Below are positions 19,583 through 29,122 of a stretch of DNA of 64,000 nucleotides, piece after piece. Both the position numbers and the translations under genes were made by a program. The notes beneath the pieces were generated by a model that had not been told where the DNA came from, searched no databases, and was given only the letters and a program-made list of their open reading frames with translations. The stretch's first letter is position 1. Each line of letters begins with the position of its first letter. This stretch comes from JABDGM01 sp963738665 (GTDB lineage: Bacteria; Planctomycetota; Planctomycetia; Pirellulales; Lacipirellulaceae), in assembly GCA_963738665.1 (NCBI GenBank), contig CAVTXL010000013.1, positions 62,001-126,000 of the forward strand, given 5' to 3'.

Positions 19583-19745
19583 GGCGCTACTGGCTTCGCC
19601 AGTGTCTTTGGATGCTTTGCCTTGGTCGGTTGTAGTGACAACGAGGTTAAAAGGAAATGGCGGCGAGCGCACTGGCAAAGCCAGTGGCACCCAAATGTGG
19701 CAAAGCCAGTGGCACCCAGACGTGGCAAAACCAATGGCACCTGCA
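19583..19745. repeat. Palindrome and tandem repeat cluster (ACTGGCTT..GCCAGT / GTGGCAAAGCCAGTGGCACCCA)
   Basis: Directly downstream of the GH62 gene, an ACTGGC-TTC-GCCAGT hairpin at about 19589-19603 could act as a weak terminator. Further on, about 19674-19740, the unit GTGGCAAAGCCAGTGGCACC is present three times in tandem at about 24-25-base spacing, the last copy degenerate. A fourth related copy lies at about 3800. The irregular units and only three copies argue against CRISPR. This looks like an intergenic repeat family. Confidence 0.7.
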
Positions 19746-19826
19746 GCGGCGCCCACATGTGGTTTTTAGGCGGCCTCAATTCGTTATCGTTCGGTTCATC
19801 CAGTAGCAGAATCAGGTAGGTTTCTC

Positions 19827-22211
19827 GTGAAGATCAAGTTATCCATCGCTGTCGCTTGGGTATTTGTCAGCCTTCAATTAGCAATGCTCTCGCGCTCCGC
19901 AGTCGCGCTCGCCGGCAAGGCGCCGGCGCCGGAGGAACGGCTTACGCTGTGGTACCGTCAGCCCGCCCGGGTGTGGACCGAGGCGCTGCCGATCGGCAAC
20001 GGCCGACTGGGGGCCATGATTTTCGGCGGCACGAGCGACGAGCGGCTGCAGCTCAATGAGGACACGTTGTGGGCGGGCGGACCGTACGATCCGGTCAACC
20101 CGGACGCAATGGCGGCCCTGCCCGAGGTTCGGCAACTGGTGTTCGACGGCAAGTATCGCGAGGCGTCTCAGCAGGTCAGCCGGCGGGTGATGGCCAAGCC
20201 GCTGAGCCAAATGCCCTATGAAACGGTCGGAGACCTGTTGTTGAAGTTTGCGGACGCCGGGGCCGCAGAGAATTATCGGCGGGAGCTCAATCTTGATACG
20301 GCGGTCGCCCGCGTCAGCTTTACGGCCGGCGGCGTCACTTATACGCGCGAGATGTTCTCGAGCCCGGTCGACCAGGTGATCGCCGTGCGGCTCAAGGCCG
20401 ACCGCGGCGGGCAAATTTCCTTCACCGCCAGCATGCGGACGCCGCAGAAGGCCACGGTGGCCGTTGAATCGGGCAACACGCTGGTGATGAGCGGTGCGAA
20501 CGGCAGCAGCGCCGGGATCCAAGGAGCGCTGAAATTCCAGGCCCGCGTGCCGCGTGGACGCCAAGGGGGGCGGAATGACGGCGACGGACAAAGAAATATC
20601 GGTTCACAACGCCGATTCGGCCGTGCTCCTAATTGACGCCGCGACGAGCTACAAGAGTTTTAAAGACGTCACAGGCGATCCTGAGGAAAAGACGAAGACG
20701 CAACTTGCGGCCGCCGCGGGCAAGGATTACGAAGCCCTTCGCGCATCGCATGTGGCCGAGCACCAGAAGTTGTTTCGTCGCGTGTCGCTGGATTTGGGAC
20801 CAAGCGAGAACGCGAACTTGCCGACGGACGAACGAATCAAGAAGTTTCCCGACGCGAACGATCCGCAATTCGCCGAGCTGTATTATCAATATGGACGTTA
20901 TCTTCTAATCAGTTGCTCGCGGCCAGGCACGCAGCCGGCCAACCTGCAAGGTATCTGGAACGAAAGCATGTCGCCGCCGTGGGGGAGCAAATACACGATC
21001 AACATCAATACGGAGATGAATTACTGGCCGGCCGAATCGGCGAACCTGTCGGAGTGCGTCGAGCCGCTGGTGGCGATGGTGCAGGATCTCTCGGAAACGG
21101 GCGCGCCGGACGGCCCAAGAGATGTACGGCGCCAAGGGCTGGGTCGTGCATCACAACACCGACCTGTGGCGGGCGTCGGCGCCGATCGACGGCCCGAACT
21201 GGGGCATGTGGCCCAGCGGCGGCGCCTGGTTGTGCATGAGCCTGTGGGATCGCTACGCCTTTAGCGGCGACAAGGCCTATTTGGAGCGGATTTATCCGCT
21301 CATGAAGGGGGCGGCTGAATTCTTCGTCGATACGCTGGTCGAAGATCCGAAACACAAGTGGCTGGTGACGAATCCGTCGCTCTCGCCGGAGAACCAGCAT
21401 CCGTTTGGCGCGGCCGTCGCGCCGGGCCGACGATGGACGAGCAGATCGTACGCGACCTGTTTTCCAGCTGTATTCGGGCGGCTGAGATTTTGGGCGTCGA
21501 CGCCGATTTCCGCGCCGTGCTGGCGGACAAACGAAGCCGCCTCGCGCCGAACCAGATCGGCCAAGGCGGCCAGCTGCAAGAGTGGCTGGAAGACTGGGAC
21601 CAGCAGGCCCGCGAGCAGCAGCACCGTCATATTTCGCATCTATATGGGTTGTTTCCCAGTTCGCAAATCTCGCTCCGCGAGACGCCGGAATTGGCCGAGG
21701 CTGCGAAAGTGACGCTCAACAAGCGCGGCGATTTGTCGACCGGTTGGGCGATCGCGTGGCGACTGAATTGCTGGGCCCGCCTGCACGACGGCGAGCGGGC
21801 GACATTACATTTTGAGCAACTTGTTCGCACCGTCGCGGACGTACCCGAACATGTTCAACGCGCATCCGCCGTTCCAGATCGACGGCAACTTCGGCGGCAC
21901 CTCGGGGATCAGTGAAATGCTCGTCCAATCGACGGCGCCTGGCGCCGATGCGCCGGCCCGGATTGAGTTGCTGCCGGCGCTGCCAAAAGAGTGGCCGTCG
22001 GGAAGCCTGGCCGGCGCACGGGCGCGGGGCGGATTTGAAATCAAAATGAAGTGGCAAGGGGGCGAGCTGGTGAACGCAGAAATTCACAACACAGGTCCCC
22101 AGGCGTCGGTGGACGTTGCTTATGGCAACAAGACGGCGCAGACTGACGCTCGCCGCCGGGGCGAGCCAATCGCTCAACGCGCAACTGGCCGCGGCCAAGG
22201 CGACGCCCTGA
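19827..22211 (+). CDS. GH95 alpha-L-fucosidase/galactosidase, copy 1 (about five frameshifts)
   Basis: Signal peptide, then the GH95 N-terminal beta-sandwich ('LWYRQPARVWTEALPIGNGR', 'LQLNEDTLWAGGPYDP') and (alpha/alpha)6 barrel ('PANLQGIWNESMSPPWGSKY', 'TEMNYWPAESANLSE', 'NPSLSPENQ' with the conserved Glu, 'PPFQIDGNFGGTSGISEML' with the conserved Asp). Family homology is continuous but hops frames near 20550 (extra C), 21105 (extra C), 21418, 21823 and 22142. The true end reads 'LTLAAGASQSLNAQL' to a stop at 22211. Five lesions in one gene could mean a real pseudogene, but the neighbours show the same kind of lesion, so sequence error is likelier. Probable role: removing L-fucose or L-galactose side groups from hemicellulose. 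Confidence 0.85.
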
Positions 22212-22279
22212 TCCGACTGCCCGATCCGTTCCTCTTTTGATTCGAGCTACTTTTGATTCGAGCTGACTGGACCCGAGCG

Positions 22280-24419
22280 ATGCGCTATTTTCTAACTCTT
22301 TGTACGTTGGCAAGCATATTCCTAGTGGCCGCTGGCGGGGCGACGGCGACGCCGCCGGAAGATTCTGGCAATGCGGCCGACTGGACCAAGTCGTGGACGG
22401 CCGACAACGGCAACGGCACCTATTCAAATCCGTTGTTCTACGAGGAATTCGAAGACCCGGACGTGATTCGCGTCGGCGACGATTACTACCTGGCCGGCAC
22501 GACGATGCACATGAATCCCGGCCTTCAGGTCATGCACTCTAAAGACCTGGTCAATTGGGAGCTGGCCAGCTACTGCATCGATCGGCTCGACCTGGGCCCG
22601 GCGTACCGGCTTGAAGGCGGCAACATCTACGGTCGCGGTATTTGGGCGCCTTGCATTCGCTACCACGACGGCACGTTTTACGTGTTTTCCAACGTCAACG
22701 GCGCGGGGCTGCACGTTTTTCGGTCGAAGTCGGCCAGCGGACCCTGGGAGCACAATCAGCTTCCTGCAAGGCACGATTTATCGGTTCTGTTCGATGATGA
22801 TTTGGGCAAAGTGTTTATGATCTCCGGCAATAACGCCCCCTACCCCATCGACGAGGTCGCGGCGGATCTGAAGTCCTTTGTGCCGAACGTTCGCCACCAA
22901 TTGGCCCCGCAGGGGCAGCGAATGGGGGAAGGGCATCATCTCTACAAGATTCACGGCAAGTACGTGGATCTGTCGGCGATTCCGGGCGGGCCGGTGGACC
23001 AGATGGTCGCGGTGGCCGACTCGATTGACGGCCCGTGGCAGGTCGAGCGGATGGTGCAGAGCGAATCGCTGGGCGTGCCAGGCACCACGCCGGCCCGGGC
23101 CCAGGCCAACGATCGCGGGCTGTGGCTGCATCAGGGCGGCATGTGCGATACGCCCTCGGGCGAGTGGTGGAGTATTATCATGTCCGACCACGGCAGCGCG
23201 GGGCGGATGGTTTCGCTGGTGCCAATCACCTGGAACGACGGCTTCCCGCTGATCGGCCTGCCGGGCAACTTGCGCAAGGCGCCGAATACCTGGCTCAAGC
23301 CAAACACAGGCCATGTGCAAGACCCCAAGCCGCCGTTTGTTCGCAGCGACAGTTTTGAATCGGCGAAGCTCAATCCGGTCTGGCAATGGAACCACGTGCC
23401 GGACGACAGCAAGTGGTCGCTCACCGAAAAACCGGGCGTGTTGCGATTGCACTCGCTGCCGGCGGATAGTTTCTACAACGCGCGCAACTCGCTCTGTCAG
23501 CGGCCGCCGGGACCGGAGTCGCTCATGACGGTCGAACTGGATACATCGGGGATGTCGGCCGGAGACACGGCCGGCTTGGGGCTGGTCGAGCGCCCCCTTT
23601 GCTTGGATTGGCGTCGTGAAAACGGCCGAAGGCTCGACCGTGCAGATGGCCACGGGCGGCGGTGGTGGCCGGGGCGGCGGGAGGGGACGGGGACGACGGG
23701 GCGGCGGCGATGCGCCGCCTCAGCCGGCGGCGCCTGCGGTCAGCGACGTTGCGCCTCCCGCGCGGGTGTGGCTGCGCGTGCATTGCAACTTTGATACGGA
23801 CGAGGCCGTTTTCAGTTGGAGTAGCGACGGCAAACAGTTCGCGCCGCTGGGCAGTCCGTTTACGACGCGATTCCAATTGACCACCTTCCAAGGCGTGCGG
23901 CCGGCGCTGTTCAATTTCAACACGGGCGGCGAACCGGGCGGATACGCAGACTTCGACAATTTCACCGTCGACGAGCCCCGCGCTCGCGGCCTTGAGCGGA
24001 TGATTCCCAACGGCAAGACGATCACGCTCACCAGCGGCGCCGATAGCAGCGTGCTTGTGGCCAATTCGCAAAACAACACGCTGGAGAATGTCGCGGCCGA
24101 CGCGGCCGGTGCAAATGCGATGTTTCAAGTGGTGGACCTCGGCAAGGGGCGCGTGGCGCTGAAGGCGGCCGGCGGCCGTTTTGTGTCCGTAGATGGAGAA
24201 GCAGCGGTTTTGAAGGACCTTGCGGGAAATAATCCCGGCGAGGCCGAGTCGTTTCAGTGGGTCAACCTGCTGCGCGGCGACACGATGTTGATGTCGCTCG
24301 TGAATCATCGCTACCTAGCCACGAAGCCCAACGAGGCGGGCGCGGTGACGGTCACGGCGACCGGCCCAACGCCGGCCCGCAAGGGGGGCGAGTGCTTCAA
24401 GTGGAAAGAAGCTCAATAA
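22280..24419 (+). CDS. Secreted GH43 glycosidase with C-terminal beta-sandwich, RGG tract and fascin-like beta-trefoil (one frameshift)
   Basis: Start ATG 22280 ('MRYFLTLCTLASIFLVAAGG', signal peptide). The GH43 propeller shows 'FEDPDVIRVGDDYYLAG' (base Asp) and 'GEGHHLYKIHGKYVDLS' (acid Glu). It continues as the GH43 C2-type sandwich ('SDSFESAKLNPVWQWNH'), which is interrupted by 'GGGRGGGRGRGRRGGGD'. A final domain reads 'ALKAAGGRFVSVDGEAAV' and 'MSLVNHRYLATKPNEAG', reminiscent of fascin-like beta-trefoils and probably carbohydrate binding. A single extra C in a C5 run near 23589-23593 shifts the frame from 'LGLVERP' into 'AWIGVVKTAEG'. Probable beta-xylosidase or arabinofuranosidase. Confidence 0.85.
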
Positions 24420-24535
24420 CACGGTTATGGTGCGTTCCGGAGGTTCGATCCACTTTTCGGCTGCCACCGGCGATGTCTTTTTCTTCAAAATACTTGACAA
24501 CTGCGGTTCTACGAGCGACTTATCGAAAGGCGGCC

Positions 24536-26520
24536 ATGAAGACATACCTCTTTGCACTTGCGCTTGTCGCGGGATTGGCGTTTTGCGACCGGCCTGTTTT
24601 CGCCCAAGGCCATCACAAGAGCTTTATCGTCTCTACGTACGCCATTCAGAGCACCGTGCAAGGGCTGATGAACGGCAATCAGGATCCGGCGCAGACGTGG
24701 GCCACGCTCACGCGGAACCTCAAGATCGACAAGATTTACTTGGAGGTGATGCGCAACCACACGCTCGTGGACGAGGCCGGCCTGGAGAAGCTGAAAAAGT
24801 TCTTCCAGGACCAGGGCGTCGAGGTGTGCGGCGGGCTGGCCTACAGCATCAGCGAGTCGAACGGCTATCAGGGTTTCGATTACGCCGACCCGGAGAATCG
24901 CGAGTTCGCTCAAAAGGCCGTCGAAATGGCGGCCCGGCACTTCGACGAGATTCTGCTCGACGACTATTACTTCTTCGATCGCAAGACCGACGACGACATC
25001 CAGGCCAAGGGCGACAAGTCGTGGACGCAGTATCGCCTGGAGACGATGCGGGAGGTGACGGAGAATCTCATCGTCAAGCCGGCGAAAGCGATCAACCCCA
25101 AGTGCAAAATCATCATCAAGATGGCGAACTGGTACGACCAGTATGCCGGCATGGGCAACGACACCGAAAAAGTGCCCTTGATCGCCGACGGCATGTTTTC
25201 CGGCACCGAGTCGCGGCTGTGGGTCGGGCAAGAGCAGCACCTGCAGCCCTACCTGAGCTACGACATCATGCGATTCATGGATAACCTGAAGCCGGGCGTG
25301 AACAAGGGCGGCTGGGTCGACCAGGGGGGCTCGAACCCGATCGATCGCTACTCGGAAGAGCTGCTCGACACGGTTTTTGCCCGCTGCCCAGAGATGTGCT
25401 GCTTCCACTATGGCGGGATGCTCGGGCCCGTCCGCTCATTCGCCAATCGGAGCTGGGAGGATCAGCCGACGAGCCTGAATTTGAGCGAAGTGCAGAAGAC
25501 GCTCGCCTCGCCGGAGGCCACGCCGATCTTCGCCGATATCGCCGCTTACACTCTGGGCCAGGTGGATAAGGTACTGGCGCAAGTGGGCAAGCCGGCCGGC
25601 ATCAAGTGCTACACGCCCTACCACGCCACCGGCGAGGAGTTTTTGCACGACTACCTGGGCATGATCGGCCTGCCGATGGACATCTTTCCCCAGTTCCCAA
25701 CGGATGCAGACATGGTACTGCTGACGGAGCAGGCCAAGTTCGACCCGGAGATCATCCAAAAGATCAAGGGCCAGTTGCAAACGGGCAAATCGGTGTATGT
25801 GACGTCAGGGTTCGTTCGCGCGATGCAAGGCAAAGGCATTGAAGACCTTTGCGAATTGGAAGTCACTGGCGCGACGATCCCGGTCCGCCGCTTCACGTTT
25901 GCCGGGGGCCCGGCGCGCCGCGACGAGGCCGCGGTCGTGGTGCCGCAGCGGCAGCGCCAGGTGGACCGGACCCGTTCGAAGCCGCGCGCGAAATCCTGAT
26001 CCCCGAAATGAAGTATTTCAACATCCTCACGCACGATGCTTGGGGCGACGCGTTGGGCATCTCGCCCGGCGGCACGACCTATCCTGTTGTACTTTCGTGC
26101 GATTACTCCAAGGGCAAATTGTACGTATTGACAGTCCCGAACGATCCGGCCGATTTGTACGCCCTGCCGCCGAGCGTGCTGTCGGTGATCCGCGCCACGA
26201 TGGGCGAGGCCGAGCCGGTGCGGATCGACAACGGCCCGGCGCAGGTGGCACTGTTCCGCTACGACAACAACACTTTCATCGTGCAGAATTACTTGCCGGC
26301 GGCGGCCGAGGTCACGGTGTCGGTCGCGGGCTCGGTGGCCCAACTCAACAACTTGTTGACCGGCGACAGTGTCTCGCCTGCACCGGCGGCCGACCGCGGT
26401 TTTGGCGGACGCGGCCGGGGGTTTGGCGGGCGGGGGCGCGGCCCAGGCGGCCCGGCCCCGCGAACTTCGTTCACGTTCACGGTGTTGCCTCATTCGTATC
26501 TGGGCTTTGCAACCAAATGA
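24536..26520 (+). CDS. Secreted putative TIM-barrel glycosidase-like protein of unassigned family (one frameshift, two RGG tracts)
   Basis: Begins 'MKTYLFALALVAGLAFCDRP', a signal peptide. The body alternates strands and helices as in a TIM barrel: 'LKIDKIYLEVMRNHTLVDE', 'GVEVCGGLAYSI', 'HFDEILLDDYYFFDRKTDDD', 'KIIIKMANWYDQYAGMG', 'DGMFSGTESRLW'. The last part ('VTVSVAGSVAQLNNLLTGD', 'VLPHSYLGF') looks like a beta-sandwich. A missing base near 25905 shifts the frame inside 'GAPRRGRGRGAAAAAPG'. A second tract 'GFGGRGRGFGGRGRGPGG' lies near the C-terminus. I do not recognise the CAZy family. The Asp pair in 'LLDDYYFF' and the cluster context suggest hydrolysis of a polysaccharide, but this is inference. 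Confidence 0.7.
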
Positions 26521-26603
26521 ATTTTACGCAAGCGTCGGCGACCGGCCGCAATAATGGCGACGATGACCACGCCTGCCTAGAAACTAAACCGCTGGAACAT
26601 TGC

Positions 26604-29065
26604 ATGCGACCCCAAAACGCTATCTGTGACTCGGATCGCATTCCACTTCTCCCGCTCCCCGTGGGAGAGGATTGGGGCGACGGCGTTTTTTTGATTTTCC
26701 TCACTTTGTTCTCTGCCAGTAGGAAAGCATTCTGGGGCAGGCTCTTCGTCACGGCAGTCGTCCTCGGCTGCTCGGTGGCGAATTGCGCAGCAGCCGAGTC
26801 GAATCGAAACGACATGGTGCTTTGGTATCGCCAGCCGGCGACGAACTGGCTCCAGGCCCTGCCGCTGGGCAACGGCATGATCGGAGCCATGGTTTTTGGC
26901 GGCGTCCCCCAAGAGCGCATCGCCCTCAATGAGTCCACATTTTGGTCCGGGCGGCCGCACAATTACGACAATCCCGAAGCATTCCAGCACTTCCCCCAGA
27001 TTCGTGACCTCGTGTTCGCCGGCCGCTTCCAGGAGGCCGAGAAGCTGGCGAACGACCACTTCTGGGGCATCCCCAAAGCACAGGAGGCCTACCAGCCGAT
27101 CGGCGACCTGCTGCTGTCGTTCGACTCGACCGACTTTTCCGATTACCGCCGCGAGTTGGATCTGGCATCTGGAGTCGCCAAAGTCAGTTATCGCTCGGGC
27201 GACGCCGTAATCACTCGCGAGGCGTTCGTCTCCTGGCCCGATCGCGTTCTGGTCGTGCGCATCAGCGCGGACCGACCCGGATGCATAACATTTAGCGCAA
27301 GTTTTCGCGGGCCGTATTTGGAAACGAATCTTGCCGATCGCGACCGCCTCAGCATGTTGGGCGTCTGGAAAGGTCCGTTTTCCGCCCCGCCGACAGGCAT
27401 GGCCGGCTTGATTTCGCGAACCCGGGGCGATGGCCTGCGTTACCAGACTTCGTTAGTCGCCCGTCTGGAAGGGGGCCAGTGCGAGGCCGCAGGTGCCAAG
27501 CTCAACATCACCAAGGCCGACGCCGTCACGCTGGTCCTGGCAACAGCCACCAGCTTTGTGAATTACAACGACATCAGCGGCGACCCCGCTGCCCGGTGCC
27601 AGGAAATCTTGGACGCGGCCGCCGCCAAAGATTTCGCCTCCCTTTACCGCCGACACGTGGACGACTTCCGCGGCCTGATGGACCGGGTAAGCCTGAACCT
27701 TGGCGACGCGGCGCCCGGCGACAGCTCCACCGACCAACGTCTTCAGTCGGTGCGCGCCGGCGGCATCGACCTCAATCTCGAATCACTATGTTTCCAATTC
27801 GGCCGCTACTTGTTGGCGTCCAGCAGCCGCGTCGGTGGCCAGCCCGCAAACCTTCAGGGCCTCTGGAACGAGGACCTGCTTCCACCGTGGGGCAGCAAAT
27901 ACACGACAAACATCAACGTGGAAATGAACTACTGGCCAGCGGAAGTCTGCAATCTCGCCGACTGCCATCAGCCCCTCTTTGAGTTAATTAAGGACCTCTC
28001 CAAAACCGGCGCCAGCACCGCCAAGACCTACTACAACTGTAGCGGCTGGGTGGTTCATCATAACACCGACCTCTGGCGCGGCACGGCGCCGGTCGATGCC
28101 GCCAGATACGGCATGTGGCCGGTCGGCGGCGCGTGGCTGTCCCAGCATCTCTGGGAACATTACGCGTTTTCGCGAGACGTCGAATTTCTCCGAGAGTACT
28201 ATCCGGTGATGAAAGGTTCGGCCCAGTTCCTGCTGGAGCTGCTGGTCGAGGAGCCCAAACACCATTGGCTGGTCACGCCATTCTCCATATCTCCTGAACA
28301 TACGTATCGCGACCAGGATGGGAACACAGCGTCCTTGTCGCCGGGCCCGACGATGGACGGTGCCCTCATCCGCGAGTTGTTATCGAACTGCATCGAGACC
28401 GGCCGCATCCTGGGCACGGATGAGGGGTTTGCGCGCAGCTTGCCGCCGCCCTCAAGAGGTTGCCGCCGTACCAGGTTAACAGGAACGGATACCTGCAGGA
28501 ATGGATCGAGGATTGGACGCCCGGCGCCGAGGGCCACAATGTCTCGCCCAACTTCCCGATCTTCCCCGGCAGCACGATCACGCTGCGCGGTCAGCCGAAA
28601 CTAGCCGCCGCCGTCAATAAATGGATGGGAACGCGCCAGCCACGTGGCGGCTGGATTGCCGCCTGGGACGCGTGCGTGTGGGCCCGCCTGGAACGCGGCG
28701 AGCAAGTCGAGCAGTGGCTTCGGGCGATCGAGCGCAATTCGTTCGCCGATAATCTGCATAACTCGCGCAACAATCAATCGGACGCGAACTTTGGTTTCAC
28801 CGCCGCGATTGCCGAAGCGCTGCTGCAAAGCCACGCCGGTGAAATCTGCCTGTTGCCCGCTTTGCCCCCTTCGTGGCACGACGGAACAGTCCGCGGACTC
28901 CGCGCTCGCGGAAACTTCGAAGTGGACATCGCTTGGCGGGGCGGGAGGCTGACCGAAGCCGCCATTCGTTCGCCGAGCGGCGGTTCCGCTCGATTGCGTT
29001 ACGGCGCGATGACGCGCGAAGTGAATATCGGAAAGGGCGAAACGTATCGCTGGAACGGACAATAG
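26604..29065 (+). CDS. GH95-like alpha-L-fucosidase/galactosidase, copy 2 (one frameshift)
   Basis: The sandwich and barrel motifs are clear: 'LWYRQPATNWLQALPLGNGM', 'IALNESTFWSGRPHNYDN', 'PANLQGLWNEDLLPPWGSKY', 'VEMNYWPAEVCNLADC', 'FSISPEHTY' and 'DANFGFTAAIAEALLQS'. It is more distant from copy 1 than expected of a recent duplicate. The usual histidine-rich 'HRHxSHLxGLYPG' loop is replaced by 'GHNVSPNFPIFPGS'. One base is missing near 28435: 'DEGFAR' continues as 'LAAALKRLPPYQVNRNG' in the next frame. ATG 26604 is the longest start, but the first 30 or so residues translate a repeat. A TTG near 26690 before 'WGRLFVTAVVLGCSVANC' is an alternative. Confidence 0.83.
26640..26688. repeat. Intergenic repeat fragment (CTCCCCGTGGGAGAGGATTGGGG type)
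   Basis: 'CTCCCCGTGGGAGAGGATTG' belongs to a class of intergenic repeats with a CTCTCCCAC/GTGGGAGAG inverted core seen in many GC-rich bacteria. It lies between the previous stop and the mature GH95 copy 2 and is in-frame with it, so it confuses the start of that gene. Confidence 0.45.
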
Positions 29066-29122
29066 CCTTCTGATTCCTGACGAGTTGCTCAATCTCCAAT
29101 GTTCCAAAATCGAACTCGACCT

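Noticed and set aside
19674..19740. Possible CRISPR array
   Set aside because: Only three degenerate copies of a palindromic unit nearly abutting each other, no unique spacers and no cas genes.
18562..19779. 405-codon open frame antisense to the GH62 gene
   Set aside because: Shadow of the GH62 reading frame; runs through the downstream repeat cluster and resembles no protein.
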